Source: Halanaerobacter jeridensis (GTDB taxonomy: Bacteria; Bacillota; Halanaerobiia; Halobacteroidales; Halobacteroidaceae). From it: a stretch of 64,000 nt of DNA. This document shows positions 33,598 through 42,518 of this stretch, piece after piece (the stretch's first letter is position 1; each line of letters opens with the position of its first letter). Under the pieces are notes generated by a model. It had not been told where the DNA came from, searched no databases, and saw nothing but the letters and a program-made list of their open reading frames with translations. The position numbers and the translations under genes are program-made. The stretch is taken from contig NZ_JAFBDQ010000003.1 in the NCBI RefSeq assembly GCF_016908315.1, positions 124,001-188,000 of the forward strand, in the 5' to 3' direction.

Positions 33598-35685
33598 TTA
33601 ACGAAATGCCATATTAATAATAGTAGCAATATCTAAAATCATAGCTACATTTCCATCACCTAAAATAGCTGCCCCTGATAGTCCTTCAACATAAGTATAA
33701 TTATCCTCTAAACTCTTAATTACTGCCTGCTGTTGGCCCAAAATTTCATCAACTAACAAACAAATTTCACGACCTTCATCATGAACAATAATTACTATCC
33801 CTTCAGTTGGATCACTAACATCGGCTTCAACATCTAATAAATTACTCAAACGACTTAAAATAACATACTTGTCTCTAATCTTAACAACTTCCCCTTTACC
33901 TTCTACCGTCTTTAGTTGACGAGCAAATGGTTGGATGAATTCTACAATTGAATTTAAAGGTATAATAAAGTATTCATCACCAATTTTAACCTTCATCCCA
34001 TCTATAATAGCTAAAGTTAAAGGTAACTTTAACTTAAAAGTAGTCCCTTCTCCTTCTTCACTAGAAATTTTAACTGAACCACGTAATTTTTCAATATTGC
34101 TCTTAACTACATCCATTCCTACTCCCCGACCTGAAGTTTCAGTTATCTCTTCAGAAGTAGAAAAACCAGGTTCCATAATCAATTGATAAATTTCTCGGTC
34201 TTTTAATTCTTCGTCAGGCTCCACCAGACCATTTTCTTGCGCTTTCTCCAAAATTTTGTCCTTGTTTAGACCACGACCATCATCTTTAATCTCAATCACT
34301 ACTTTACCCTCTTTATGATAGGCATTTAAAGTAATAGTCCCAGTGCGACTTTTACCTTGCATTTCTCTTTCATCAGGCATTTCAATACCGTGGTCAATCG
34401 AATTCCTGATCATATGTTTTAGTGGGTCACCAATTTCTTCAATTACAGTTTTATCTAATTCAGTCTCTTTACCTTTGATTTTTAGATTTATTTCTTTACC
34501 TTGTTCCTGCGATAAATCACGAACCAGACGTTTAAAGCGCATAAAAGTACTACCGATTGGAATCATTCGCGTATTCATTACTTCTTCCTGCAGCCCTCTC
34601 ACTTTTTTATCAACCTCATCAAGGGCATTATCTATCTCAATATTAGAACTTAAATCTGCTTTATTTTTAATCAATTCACGCACTTTAGATTGACTAATTA
34701 CTAATTCAGCCATAGAGTTCATCAAATCTTCTAACTTATCTGTATCAACTTTAATAGTACTCTTTTCTTTAACCTCTTTACTTTTTTGCTGTTCTTGTAC
34801 TACCTTATTAACTTGTTCTTTAGATACTTTACCGCTCTTTTCTAATAAATCACCAAGTTTATGTTGCTGCGACAATGCTTCCTCTATATCTTCTTCATCA
34901 ACAATTCCTCGTTCTACTAATATTTCTCCTGTTAGCTTGTCCGCTAAAGACACATCTAAATCATCAGAAAAATGATCTGTTACATTAGTAATTTCTATTT
35001 CATTATCAAACTCTACAAAAACAAAGACCTCTTCTATTTCTTCTTGTGGTTCTTCAGTTTTCAACATCACTGTAATATTTAAATGACATTTTTCTGGATC
35101 TAAATTATAGATTTCAGGAACTTTAGTTAAATTTATATTGCTATCAATAACTTCACCTAACTCTGCTAACTCCTCTAATAACATGATTGGATCTGTGCCT
35201 GTAGCGAATAATTCTTGATTGAATTTTAATTTAATTTTATAAATTTGTTCTCCTTCAATTTCACTTGCTTCATCCTGAGTTCCAATTTGTGAGGGGGTAT
35301 CATGATCTAAAAAATATTTTAAGGATGATTCAACCTCCTCTACTTCTCCATTATCTACTTCAAAACCAGAGGTAGTTACTTCTTTAACCATGTCTTCGAC
35401 TAAATCATGTACTTTTAATAATAAATTTATAATGTCAGAATTTATTTCTAATTCACCATTTCTCACACGGTCCAATAAATCTTCAGCATGATGCACAAAA
35501 TCAGCTATTTTAGTTAAACCAGTTAAACTTGCGCTCCCTTTTAAAGTATGAAATGAGCGAAAAATTTGATTAATCAAGTCTTGGTCATGCGGATTGTCTT
35601 CTAATTCAATTAAATTAGTATCTAAATCAGTTAAGATATCATTTGCCTCTTCAATAAACACTTGGAGCAACTGATCATCTGACAT
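33598..35685 (-). CDS. cheA: CheA histidine kinase
   Basis: 695 residues: HPt domain with FHTLKGSASLTG (phospho-His 46), then a ferredoxin-like region (~145-245) of the P2 type. A helical insert ~247-300 follows (LTGEILVERGIVDEEDIEEA...LGDLLEKSGKVSKEQVNKVV), which resembles the MshEN/GspE-N helical repeat. Then come the dimerisation helices, the ATPase (DPLKHMIRNSIDHGIEMP, DDGRGLN, GRGVGMDVVKSNIE) and the CheW-like regulatory domain. It should phosphorylate CheY, CheB and possibly the receiver-PP2C-kinase protein. The insert is absent from E. coli CheA and may bind a partner or c-di-GMP. GAGGGGGGAG precedes the ATG. Confidence 0.97.
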   Translation of the reverse strand: MSDDQLLQVFIEEANDILTDLDTNLIELEDNPHDQDLINQIFRSFHTLKGSASLTGLTKIADFVHHAEDLLDRVRNGELEINSDIINLLLKVHDLVEDMVKEVTTSGFEVDNGEVEEVESSLKYFLDHDTPSQIGTQDEASEIEGEQIYKIKLKFNQELFATGTDPIMLLEELAELGEVIDSNINLTKVPEIYNLDPEKCHLNITVMLKTEEPQEEIEEVFVFVEFDNEIEITNVTDHFSDDLDVSLADKLTGEILVERGIVDEEDIEEALSQQHKLGDLLEKSGKVSKEQVNKVVQEQQKSKEVKEKSTIKVDTDKLEDLMNSMAELVISQSKVRELIKNKADLSSNIEIDNALDEVDKKVRGLQEEVMNTRMIPIGSTFMRFKRLVRDLSQEQGKEINLKIKGKETELDKTVIEEIGDPLKHMIRNSIDHGIEMPDEREMQGKSRTGTITLNAYHKEGKVVIEIKDDGRGLNKDKILEKAQENGLVEPDEELKDREIYQLIMEPGFSTSEEITETSGRGVGMDVVKSNIEKLRGSVKISSEEGEGTTFKLKLPLTLAIIDGMKVKIGDEYFIIPLNSIVEFIQPFARQLKTVEGKGEVVKIRDKYVILSRLSNLLDVEADVSDPTEGIVIIVHDEGREICLLVDEILGQQQAVIKSLEDNYTYVEGLSGAAILGDGNVAMILDIATIINMAFR

Positions 35686-35697
35686 ATTCTCCCCCCT

Positions 35698-36081
35698 CTA
35701 TCTAACGAATTTTTCAACTACATCAATTAATTGCTGTGGTTTAAATGGTTTTACTAACCAACCAGCAGCCCCAGCTTTCTTCCCTTTAGATTTCATTCTA
35801 TCCTGTGATTCTGTAGTTAAAACCAAAACAGGAATGAACTTAAACTTACTATTTGATTTTACTTCTTCAATAAATTCTATTCCTCCCATCCGCGGCATAT
35901 TGATATCGCTAATTATCATTTTAGGACGATCAGACATAGAACTATTTTCTTCCAACACTTCCAAACCATCTTTCCCATCCTCTGCTAATAAAACTTCATA
36001 TCCTTCTTTTTCTAATGTATATTTAACTGATGAACGAATCGTTTTTGAATCATCCAATACCAAAATTTTCTTATTAGCCAT
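35698..36081 (-). CDS. cheY: CheY-type single-domain response regulator
   Basis: 127 residues: LVLDDSKTIRSSVKYTL, phospho-Asp in IISDINMPRMGG, Thr in VLVLTTESQD, and Lys in LVKPFKPQQL. Its start overlaps the end of the STAS gene by 8 bp, which implies translational coupling. Whether it acts on a flagellar switch or another target is not shown; no flagellar gene is nearby. Confidence 0.95.
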   Translation of the reverse strand: MANKKILVLDDSKTIRSSVKYTLEKEGYEVLLAEDGKDGLEVLEENSSMSDRPKMIISDINMPRMGGIEFIEEVKSNSKFKFIPVLVLTTESQDRMKSKGKKAGAAGWLVKPFKPQQLIDVVEKFVR

Positions 36082-36373
36082 TCTTATTTGCCTCCTCTAA
36101 CAATAATTCTTTAACACCTACTAATGATAAAGTTTCTTTTATTTCTGGGCTGACATCATCTAAAAACAAATCAAAATTCTCCTGCAGCGAAGTCTTAACT
36201 ATTGATAATAACAATTGTATTCCCGCAGCATCAATTTCTTCTAAATTACTACAGTTAAATAGCAAATCTGATTCTCCAGACAGTTCTTCAATTTTATTTA
36301 ATAAATCAGATTTGAGTTCTGATACTGTATAAATTGTCAATTCTTCCGGTAAGTCATATTCTACATAGCTCAT
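36074..36373 (-). CDS. STAS-domain protein without the phosphorylatable serine
   Basis: 99 residues, a single STAS domain. The segment that is DSSG in SpoIIAA/RsbV proteins reads EIDAAGIQLLLS, so Ala replaces the phosphorylated Ser. It resembles the STAS proteins often found next to cheY and cheA in other bacteria. It may bind a kinase constitutively, or act as a non-switching competitor to the other STAS protein of the cluster. It overlaps cheY by 8 bp. GGAGG precedes the ATG. Confidence 0.88.
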   Translation of the reverse strand: MSYVEYDLPEELTIYTVSELKSDLLNKIEELSGESDLLFNCSNLEEIDAAGIQLLLSIVKTSLQENFDLFLDDVSPEIKETLSLVGVKELLLEEANKNG

Positions 36374-36386
36374 TTTAACCCTCCTT

Positions 36387-38234
36387 TTAAAACAATGTTA
36401 ATTCCCCACCTTCACTACCAGTATCAATATCTTCAAAATCATTAATTTCTTCTTGGGCTGTTTTTCTTTCTATATAACTTGTGAATTTTTCCTCTAATGA
36501 TTTTAAACGTTGGTTATTTTCTTCCCATTCTTCCTCCCCTAATTTATCTAAATACTTTTCTTTTAAGGCCATACTTTCTTCTTCTAATTCAGCTAAAAAC
36601 TGAATTACTGTATCTCCTTTATTCTCTAGTTTTTGTACTTCATCTAGCTGTTGATTGACAGTTAAAATTTCAGAAATCAAATTATCTACTGAACCATGCA
36701 ACCCTTGAATCGCATCTTTAACCATTTTTTTAGTTAATAATAACTTCTCCTCAGAATCTGAAATTATTTCTGACGAATTCTCAATCTCTGTTTGATTAGC
36801 TTCAGCTAATTCTACAAATTCTTGATAATCAGCAATCAATTTATCTTTTAATTCAAAATAAAGTTTTTGGTTTTCTTGACTAGAATTAATAAAATTTTCA
36901 ATTGCTTCTTCAATATTTTTAATAAATGAATCATCTTGATTACTAACTCTAGTAAATTCAATCTTAGCTAATACTTCTACTTTTTTAAACCTATCAGCAA
37001 TTTTATCAATTTCAGCAAATCCTGTCTGTAGTCCTTCGATATTATCATAAAATTGGTCATTAGCTGTAATTATCTCTTGATATTTATCTTCTAATTCATC
37101 TAATTGTTCAATTAATCCTGGCACAAATTCTACCAATTCTTGATAAATTAAATCTACACTAGTTAATTTACTATTTTCGTTTTGAGTTGTTCCAGCAAAA
37201 AAATCAGTTAAGTGGGCTCCTTCTTCTTCAATTTCTAGTAAGTCATTTTTCATTTCTAAAAATTTATTCTTAATATCAAATAATGATTCATTTAATTGCT
37301 GTAAAATATTATCCATTAAACGTTGTGATAATTGGGTAGTATTAATAATGAACACTAATCTATCTAACATTTCTTTAGGCTTCATTTGCTTAAGATTAAT
37401 ATCATTTAACTCATCTTTTAAAGTAGTTAATATTTCAATTAAATTCTCTAAATTCTGTCTAATTATATCTTGGTTTTGGACTAAGACAAGAATATCATAA
37501 ACTGGTTCTACAGCTTGCTGCACATGGCCCATAAAATCCTTTAAAATATTTGAAGTAGTTTGTAATGATTCTAAAACTTCAGAAAATATTTTTTTAATTT
37601 CCACTTGGTATTCGTTAGATATTCTAGTTTCAGTCTTAATTAATTGCTCTAACTCATCAGCAAATTGGTCATTCCAATCTTTCAGTTTAATAATTTTATC
37701 CTTGATTGTTTCATATTCTTCTTGAATTTGAGAAGATAAATCATTAATCTCATCAGATATAACTCGAAATGCAGCACCTTCTTGGTCAGACTTAACAGAA
37801 AATATAATTGCATTGATTGATAAATTATTTAACTTTTTTAAAGTCTGCCTTAATTCATCAATTAAGGTTAGTATTTTCCCAAAATCAGTAGTTTCATTAT
37901 CACTATCATTAACAAAACTTTCTAAAACTTTAAAAATATCTTCTCGGGCTGATAAAGAATCATAAACTCGATTAATTTTACTTTCTAAAGTTTCAAGCAC
38001 TTCTAATATTTGAAATCCTTCTGTTATCTCATTATCTTTCTCTTCAGCGTCAGTAAAATAACTAATCAAAAGTTCAGTCTCTTCAATCGTATCATCAATT
38101 TCTGCTTCTATTTTAGGAAGTTCATCAGAAATAAACCCATAAAATTCTTCCGTTCTAGCAATCATTGTTTCTAAAATATTTATTTGTGATTTTAAATCAT
38201 AATTCAATTCATAATCAGATGTACTCGTTTCCAT
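36387..38234 (-). CDS. Large soluble coiled-coil protein with degenerate chemoreceptor-like tip
   Basis: About 615 residues, nearly all helical, acidic, no membrane segment. Near residues 135-160 it has LNNLSINAIIFSVKSDQEGAA...VISDEINDLS, which follows the chemoreceptor tip ([18 protein letters not shown]...VAEEIRNLA) but has lost the key Glu and Arg. The C-terminus GGELTLF is shared with CheD of this cluster. It could be a non-signalling structural or adaptor member of the receptor array, or a scaffold bringing CheD or a phosphatase to it. I know of no named family for the full length. The ATG has GGGGGG upstream; the longer TTG start is not preferred. Confidence 0.65.
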   Translation of the reverse strand: METSTSDYELNYDLKSQINILETMIARTEEFYGFISDELPKIEAEIDDTIEETELLISYFTDAEEKDNEITEGFQILEVLETLESKINRVYDSLSAREDIFKVLESFVNDSDNETTDFGKILTLIDELRQTLKKLNNLSINAIIFSVKSDQEGAAFRVISDEINDLSSQIQEEYETIKDKIIKLKDWNDQFADELEQLIKTETRISNEYQVEIKKIFSEVLESLQTTSNILKDFMGHVQQAVEPVYDILVLVQNQDIIRQNLENLIEILTTLKDELNDINLKQMKPKEMLDRLVFIINTTQLSQRLMDNILQQLNESLFDIKNKFLEMKNDLLEIEEEGAHLTDFFAGTTQNENSKLTSVDLIYQELVEFVPGLIEQLDELEDKYQEIITANDQFYDNIEGLQTGFAEIDKIADRFKKVEVLAKIEFTRVSNQDDSFIKNIEEAIENFINSSQENQKLYFELKDKLIADYQEFVELAEANQTEIENSSEIISDSEEKLLLTKKMVKDAIQGLHGSVDNLISEILTVNQQLDEVQKLENKGDTVIQFLAELEEESMALKEKYLDKLGEEEWEENNQRLKSLEEKFTSYIERKTAQEEINDFEDIDTGSEGGELTLF

Positions 38235-38428
38235 CACTTCCCCCCCTAGCAATATCCAAAATAGAACCTATCTATTTATATCAAAAAATATTAATCGCAG
38301 TCAAAAAATCAAATTCATTACATTTAATTGTACAACTAATTTTATTTATTCAACAAAATTCTACTTTTACCTGCATTATTATCAAAATTAGTACATTCTT
38401 TGTTTATAACCACGCAATTATTAAAAAA

Positions 38429-40744
38429 TTAATTTAATTTTTTAATAAGTTGCACTTCATTTCCTTGTTGATTATAAGTTAAATAATCACTAATCATATT
38501 AGCAATTATAATTCCCCGCCCTCTTTCAGTTCCTTCTTCTAACTTCAACTCTTCATATTCTAAAGCCGATTCCCAATCAAAACCACTTCCCTCATCACGA
38601 ACAGTTAACTTTAAATCATAATCAGTAATTAACAAATTAATATAAACTTTTTTATTAGGAGCAAATTGATTACCATGTTCAATAGCATTAATTACTAACT
38701 CTTGAAAAGCAATTAAAATACCTTGTTGAAGGTCACTATCCAGTTGCGACTGCTCTTCTAACAGCTTAACACATTCTTTCTTAGCAATATAGAACTCATC
38801 TAATCTATCCGCTATTTCCCAACTTTTTTCTAACTTTATTTCAGGCTTGTTGTATAAAGAAAAAATAGTAATATCATCTTTTCCTTGTTTTTTGCCACTA
38901 AACTCATAAAAATCATTTACAATCTCTTTGACCAGCAATTGTGGAGTTAAATAATGGTTTTCACGTAATTTCTTTTCTAAACGATTAGTACCATATTTTT
39001 GCTCTTGATTATTTTCTTCAATTAATCCATCTGTAGTTAAAAATAAAGTGTCGCCTGGGTCTAAATACATTGTCTGGTCATTAAAATTATATTTATCCAT
39101 ATTAATTACAGCAGAAATAGGTAAATCTGCTTCTTTAATCTCTTTTAATTCTCCCTGTTTAGATAAAATAATAGGTGGAATTTGAATCCCAGCGTTATTT
39201 AATTTTAATTCTTTAGTTTCTAAATTTAAAACTCCTACTGCTAAACAAATAAAATAATCGGCTGGAAAGTCTTGTTTCTGAAATTCTTGTAAGATGAATT
39301 CCATGATCTTACTTGGCGCTTGATTATCATTTAACGGAGCATGAGATAATAAAAAACTATCAATTGTACCTCGGATGAAAATATTCAACATAGCTCCATC
39401 CAAACCATGTCCAGTTACATCTACAATATAAAATATTAACAAATTATCAATTTTTAAAATATTATAGAAATCACCGCCCAGCTTTTTAGCTGGTTGATAA
39501 TATGTAGCACATTCTACTTCTTCTAGTTCAGGAAAACCTGTCGGTAAAAATTGCTCATGCAATGCTTTAGCTTTATTTAAATCTTCAATGATTTTATCAT
39601 TAGCTTTTTTTAATTGCTGACTTTTTTCTTCTAATTCTTTTTCGTATTCTTTACGGTCACTAATATCTTCTCCTACTTTTAGGAAGTGACTAATATCTCC
39701 ATCATTATCTTTAATAGGAGAAATAGAAGCATCTTCCCAGTAATAAGCACCACTCTTTTTTTGATTATAAAATTCATCTCTCCACTCATCACCCGCAGTA
39801 ATACTATTCCATAAATCTTTATAAAATTCTTCAGAATGATAACCAGATTTTAAAATCCTAGGATTAGCCCCTTTAACCTCTTCATACTTATAACCAGTAA
39901 TTTCGGTAAATTTAGGATTTACATATTCAATTTTCCCCTCAACATCAGTAATCACCACAGTACTCGGACTTTGGTCCACAGCTTGACTTAATTTATTAAC
40001 TTCTTCTGTTAGTTTACGAATAATAGACAAATAAATAAAATAGAATGATAATGCTTTCAATATATGACCAGCAGTATGAATTGCATCTATTGCTTTAAAA
40101 TTTTTCATAAAAAATATTTCAGCTACAATAGTCATTATCATTGCTAAAAATAGGAATTTAACATTATAATCATGAAAAAGCTTTCTTTTCTTAACTAACA
40201 ATCCAGCAGCAGTAACTATAGCAGAAATAATCAAAATTTCAGCTATAATCTTAAAATTAGTCATTGCTCCTGTTTCTGAATAAACTGCTGGAAAAATATC
40301 CCAACGGATGATTGTTAATATTAGAAAAATAGATATTAAAGAATATATAATTACAGTTTTAAATCTCTTAACCTGTTTTTGATTAAAAAAGTAAAATGAA
40401 AACACCAAGGCAAAACCTTCTATACTTCGGGCTACTAACCATAATTGAGAAGCTACAGTAAAGTTATTATCTGCTAAAATATTAATTTGAGGGTAACTTA
40501 AAAAATGTAATAAATCAAATAAAGCTACAACACCATAACTGATACCTAAAAAAGTAAAATAATCATGACGTGAAATGCGATAACCACGAATAGCAATAAT
40601 AAACATATTAACTGCTATTACAATACCTATTAATTCTAATAAGGCATGGTAGAAAAAACTATTTTTTAAAACAATACAAAGAAGCAAAGCAATTAAAGCC
40701 CCTACGCCCATAATTTTTATTATTTTTTTATTAATTTTTGTCAT
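38429..40744 (-). CDS. Membrane sensor with PAS, PP2C phosphatase and anti-sigma-type kinase domains
   Basis: About 771 residues: seven or so membrane helices (~10-240, MASE3-like), PAS (~255-375; PSTVVITDVEGKIEYVNPKFTEITGY), PP2C/SpoIIE (~405-615; VDVTGHGLDGAM, LFLTTDGLIEENN), and a C-terminal GHKL HATPase (AFQELVINAIEHGN, DEGSGFDW, TERGRGIIIANMI). It is the membrane counterpart of the receiver version at 25166-27148: input, phosphatase and kinase for a STAS protein in one chain. The second ATG is used because the first is only 2 nt from GGGG. The small STAS gene upstream (40808-41119) is the likely partner; the pair is separated by a terminator-like hairpin. Confidence 0.88.
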   Translation of the reverse strand: MTKINKKIIKIMGVGALIALLLCIVLKNSFFYHALLELIGIVIAVNMFIIAIRGYRISRHDYFTFLGISYGVVALFDLLHFLSYPQINILADNNFTVASQLWLVARSIEGFALVFSFYFFNQKQVKRFKTVIIYSLISIFLILTIIRWDIFPAVYSETGAMTNFKIIAEILIISAIVTAAGLLVKKRKLFHDYNVKFLFLAMIMTIVAEIFFMKNFKAIDAIHTAGHILKALSFYFIYLSIIRKLTEEVNKLSQAVDQSPSTVVITDVEGKIEYVNPKFTEITGYKYEEVKGANPRILKSGYHSEEFYKDLWNSITAGDEWRDEFYNQKKSGAYYWEDASISPIKDNDGDISHFLKVGEDISDRKEYEKELEEKSQQLKKANDKIIEDLNKAKALHEQFLPTGFPELEEVECATYYQPAKKLGGDFYNILKIDNLLIFYIVDVTGHGLDGAMLNIFIRGTIDSFLLSHAPLNDNQAPSKIMEFILQEFQKQDFPADYFICLAVGVLNLETKELKLNNAGIQIPPIILSKQGELKEIKEADLPISAVINMDKYNFNDQTMYLDPGDTLFLTTDGLIEENNQEQKYGTNRLEKKLRENHYLTPQLLVKEIVNDFYEFSGKKQGKDDITIFSLYNKPEIKLEKSWEIADRLDEFYIAKKECVKLLEEQSQLDSDLQQGILIAFQELVINAIEHGNQFAPNKKVYINLLITDYDLKLTVRDEGSGFDWESALEYEELKLEEGTERGRGIIIANMISDYLTYNQQGNEVQLIKKLN

Positions 40745-40771
40745 AAACATTACCCCTTAAAATCTAGGATA

Positions 40772-40798
40772 GAAAAAAGGTCTGATATAGACCAGACC
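40772..40798 (-). terminator. Terminator-like hairpin after the first STAS gene
   Basis: Minus-strand stem GGTCTG/CAGACC with an 8-nt loop, then TTTTTTC. It would reduce transcription from cheD-STAS into the downstream che genes, giving different amounts of the STAS protein and its kinase. Confidence 0.75.
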
Positions 40799-40807
40799 CT
40801 AATATAT

Positions 40808-41119
40808 TTATTCTATTCCTTCAATATCTAATACTTTATTTAAGTGAATCATAGAGAACATTTTCTTAACATACTCATTATTTAAATTAATTATTTTTAA
40901 AGCACCGTTCTTTTCTTTCAAACGTTTATGAATTAATAATAATTTACCTAGACCTGAGCTATCAACACTTTCCACTCTGTTAAAATCAATAGTAATTTCT
41001 GTATAACCTTGCTGAATTAAATCCAATAATTCTTCCTTCAATTTTTGAGAATTAGTAATATCAATCTTTTTATCTGCTACTACTGTAACCTTTTCTTGAG
41101 TTTTATTTCTAATTTCCAT
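40808..41119 (-). CDS. STAS-domain anti-sigma factor antagonist (RsbV/CrsA-like)
   Basis: 103 residues, one STAS domain with the intact phosphorylation site VDSSGLGKLLL (Ser ~55). When dephosphorylated by a PP2C protein, such antagonists bind an anti-sigma kinase. The two PP2C-HATPase proteins of the cluster are the natural partners. The output target (a sigma factor or an enzyme) is not in the window. AGGAGG precedes the chosen ATG, six codons inside a longer frame. It lies 33 bp after cheD. Confidence 0.92.
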   Translation of the reverse strand: MEIRNKTQEKVTVVADKKIDITNSQKLKEELLDLIQQGYTEITIDFNRVESVDSSGLGKLLLIHKRLKEKNGALKIINLNNEYVKKMFSMIHLNKVLDIEGIE

Positions 41120-41152
41120 TTTAATTCCTCCTATCATTTTAAAATAGCAAAA

Positions 41153-41737
41153 TTATTCAAATAAAGTTAATTCGCCAGCTTTATCTTCTTTCTTCTGTTG
41201 ATTAAAGTGCTTTCGTTCTTGCTCTTTTGTTTTTTCTAAAGCACTTTTCATATTAATTCTTCTCAAGTAAACACTAAAATCTTTAGGAAAAAAAAATATC
41301 TTCCTCCCCCCATGTCCACCTGTATCACGAGCTAAAATGGGAATCCCTTCATTTTCCAAATATGAAACTGCAAAATCAACATTAGCATAAGCTATGTCAG
41401 TTTCATTATTATTAAGTACTTTACCTCCTCCAAAAACTTTAGCTTTCAATTCTCTTCTACTCGCCCCCTTTTTTAACATATTATTAATCAATAATTCCAT
41501 AGCATGAATCCCATAGCGGGAATCTTGACTTAATAACATTTGCTTGGGGTCAGCACTTTTAGAGATCATAATGTGATTAATACCTGCAATACCATGATAT
41601 TGATCAACCATGCATACTGCTACACAAGAGCCAAGTAAAGTTGATAAAATTACATTTGATTGATCAGTAGTGTAGTATTCTCCAGCAAATATTTCTACTA
41701 CTCGCTTATTAAATTTGTGACTAAAGGTTTTTTTCAT
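41153..41737 (-). CDS. cheD: CheD receptor glutamine deamidase
   Basis: About 194 residues. Catalytic Cys in STLLGSCVAVCMVD, His in GIAGINHIMIS, and the Thr/Ser region AKVFGGGKVL. CheD deamidates receptor Gln and, in Bacillus and Thermotoga, binds CheC. No cheC is visible. The C-terminus, about 25 residues beyond the usual end, closes with KAGELTLFE, nearly the same as the tail of the large coiled-coil protein (GGELTLF). It is the first gene of the cluster. Start choice between two ATG codons is uncertain. Confidence 0.93.
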   Translation of the reverse strand: MKKTFSHKFNKRVVEIFAGEYYTTDQSNVILSTLLGSCVAVCMVDQYHGIAGINHIMISKSADPKQMLLSQDSRYGIHAMELLINNMLKKGASRRELKAKVFGGGKVLNNNETDIAYANVDFAVSYLENEGIPILARDTGGHGGRKIFFFPKDFSVYLRRINMKSALEKTKEQERKHFNQQKKEDKAGELTLFE

Positions 41738-41840
41738 AATTAATTTCACCATCTTTAAATAAATTATATCATAATAGCAAAGATTAATAAAACAATACTT
41801 TTTCTTTTTCTACAAAAATATGTATTTTTTTATAATTTTA

Positions 41841-41881
41841 GTTAAAGATAAAGTCGCAGGAATATTCCTGCGACTTTATCT
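41841..41881 (-). terminator. Terminator of the desulfoferrodoxin gene
   Basis: A perfect 36-nt palindrome centred on GGAATATTCC; the minus strand continues TTTAAC. The stem is very strong but the T-run is short. Confidence 0.7.
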
Positions 41882-41890
41882 AAGTCTTAT

Positions 41891-42271
41891 CTATGCTTTC
41901 CATAAACCGTGAACATCACAATATTCTCTAACCTTAACTATATCATCCGCATCAACAGCAAATACAGCTTTTGGTTCATCACCAGGATTTAGTTCAGCTC
42001 TCAATACTTGCTCCTCAGTTAAAACTTCAATGAATCTAATAGAATGATTTTCTTCCATTGGATGTAAAGTTGTTCCTACAACTACCTCAACACCTTCTTC
42101 TACTTCATTAACTACTGGAACATGCTTTTCATTACTTGCATCTTCAGTCTGCTCTTCTAACTTCTTCATGTCTTCTCCACAACATACTAATGCCGGTTGA
42201 CCAGCTTCAGCAACTTCAACTACATTCCCACAAATATCACACTTATACAATTCTCTTCTTTCAATTCCCAT
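41891..42271 (-). CDS. dfx: Desulfoferrodoxin (2Fe superoxide reductase)
   Basis: 126 residues. The N-terminal desulforedoxin-like centre reads YKCDICGNVVEV...LVCCGEDM (CxxC plus CC), and the C-terminal superoxide reductase site has KHVPVV, HPMEENHSIRF and CDVHGLW (four His, one Cys). It reduces superoxide to peroxide without making O2, which suits an anaerobe. The ATG with AGAGGGGGAGA upstream is chosen over an ATG 57 bases earlier. A second superoxide reductase without centre I is at 44769-45110. Confidence 0.96.
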   Translation of the reverse strand: MGIERRELYKCDICGNVVEVAEAGQPALVCCGEDMKKLEEQTEDASNEKHVPVVNEVEEGVEVVVGTTLHPMEENHSIRFIEVLTEEQVLRAELNPGDEPKAVFAVDADDIVKVREYCDVHGLWKA

Positions 42272-42433
42272 TAATAAATCTCCCCCTCTAAAGTTATTAT
42301 TCCTAAGTATATCTTCATCAGGTGTCATAATTCACCTGAATCTGACCAAAACCATCAAATTTATCTCCATTTATTATTATTATACATCACTAAGAATAAT
42401 TCCTGCTTATTTTTCAAAAATATTATTTTTTAA

Positions 42434-42462
42434 TTGATAAATCAATCGGTGTTTGTTATAAT
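42434..42462 (+). promoter_or_regulatory. SigA-type promoter of bioY
   Basis: TTGATA, 17 nt, TATAAT. The start point would fall inside the left half of the BirA operator, a repressor arrangement. Confidence 0.8.
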
Positions 42463-42466
42463 TCTT

Positions 42467-42498
42467 TTAGTTAACCTTAAAAATAGAACGTTAACAAA
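42467..42498 (+). promoter_or_regulatory. BirA (biotin repressor) operator
   Basis: Inverted TTAGTTAACC and CGTTAACAAA with 14 bp between the two GTTAAC cores, matching the bacterial BirA box (TTGTTAAC-N14-16-GTTAACAA). The next gene is the biotin transporter, so biotin would repress its own uptake. Confidence 0.85.
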
Positions 42499-42518
42499 CT
42501 AGAAAGGAGTGGTCTACA

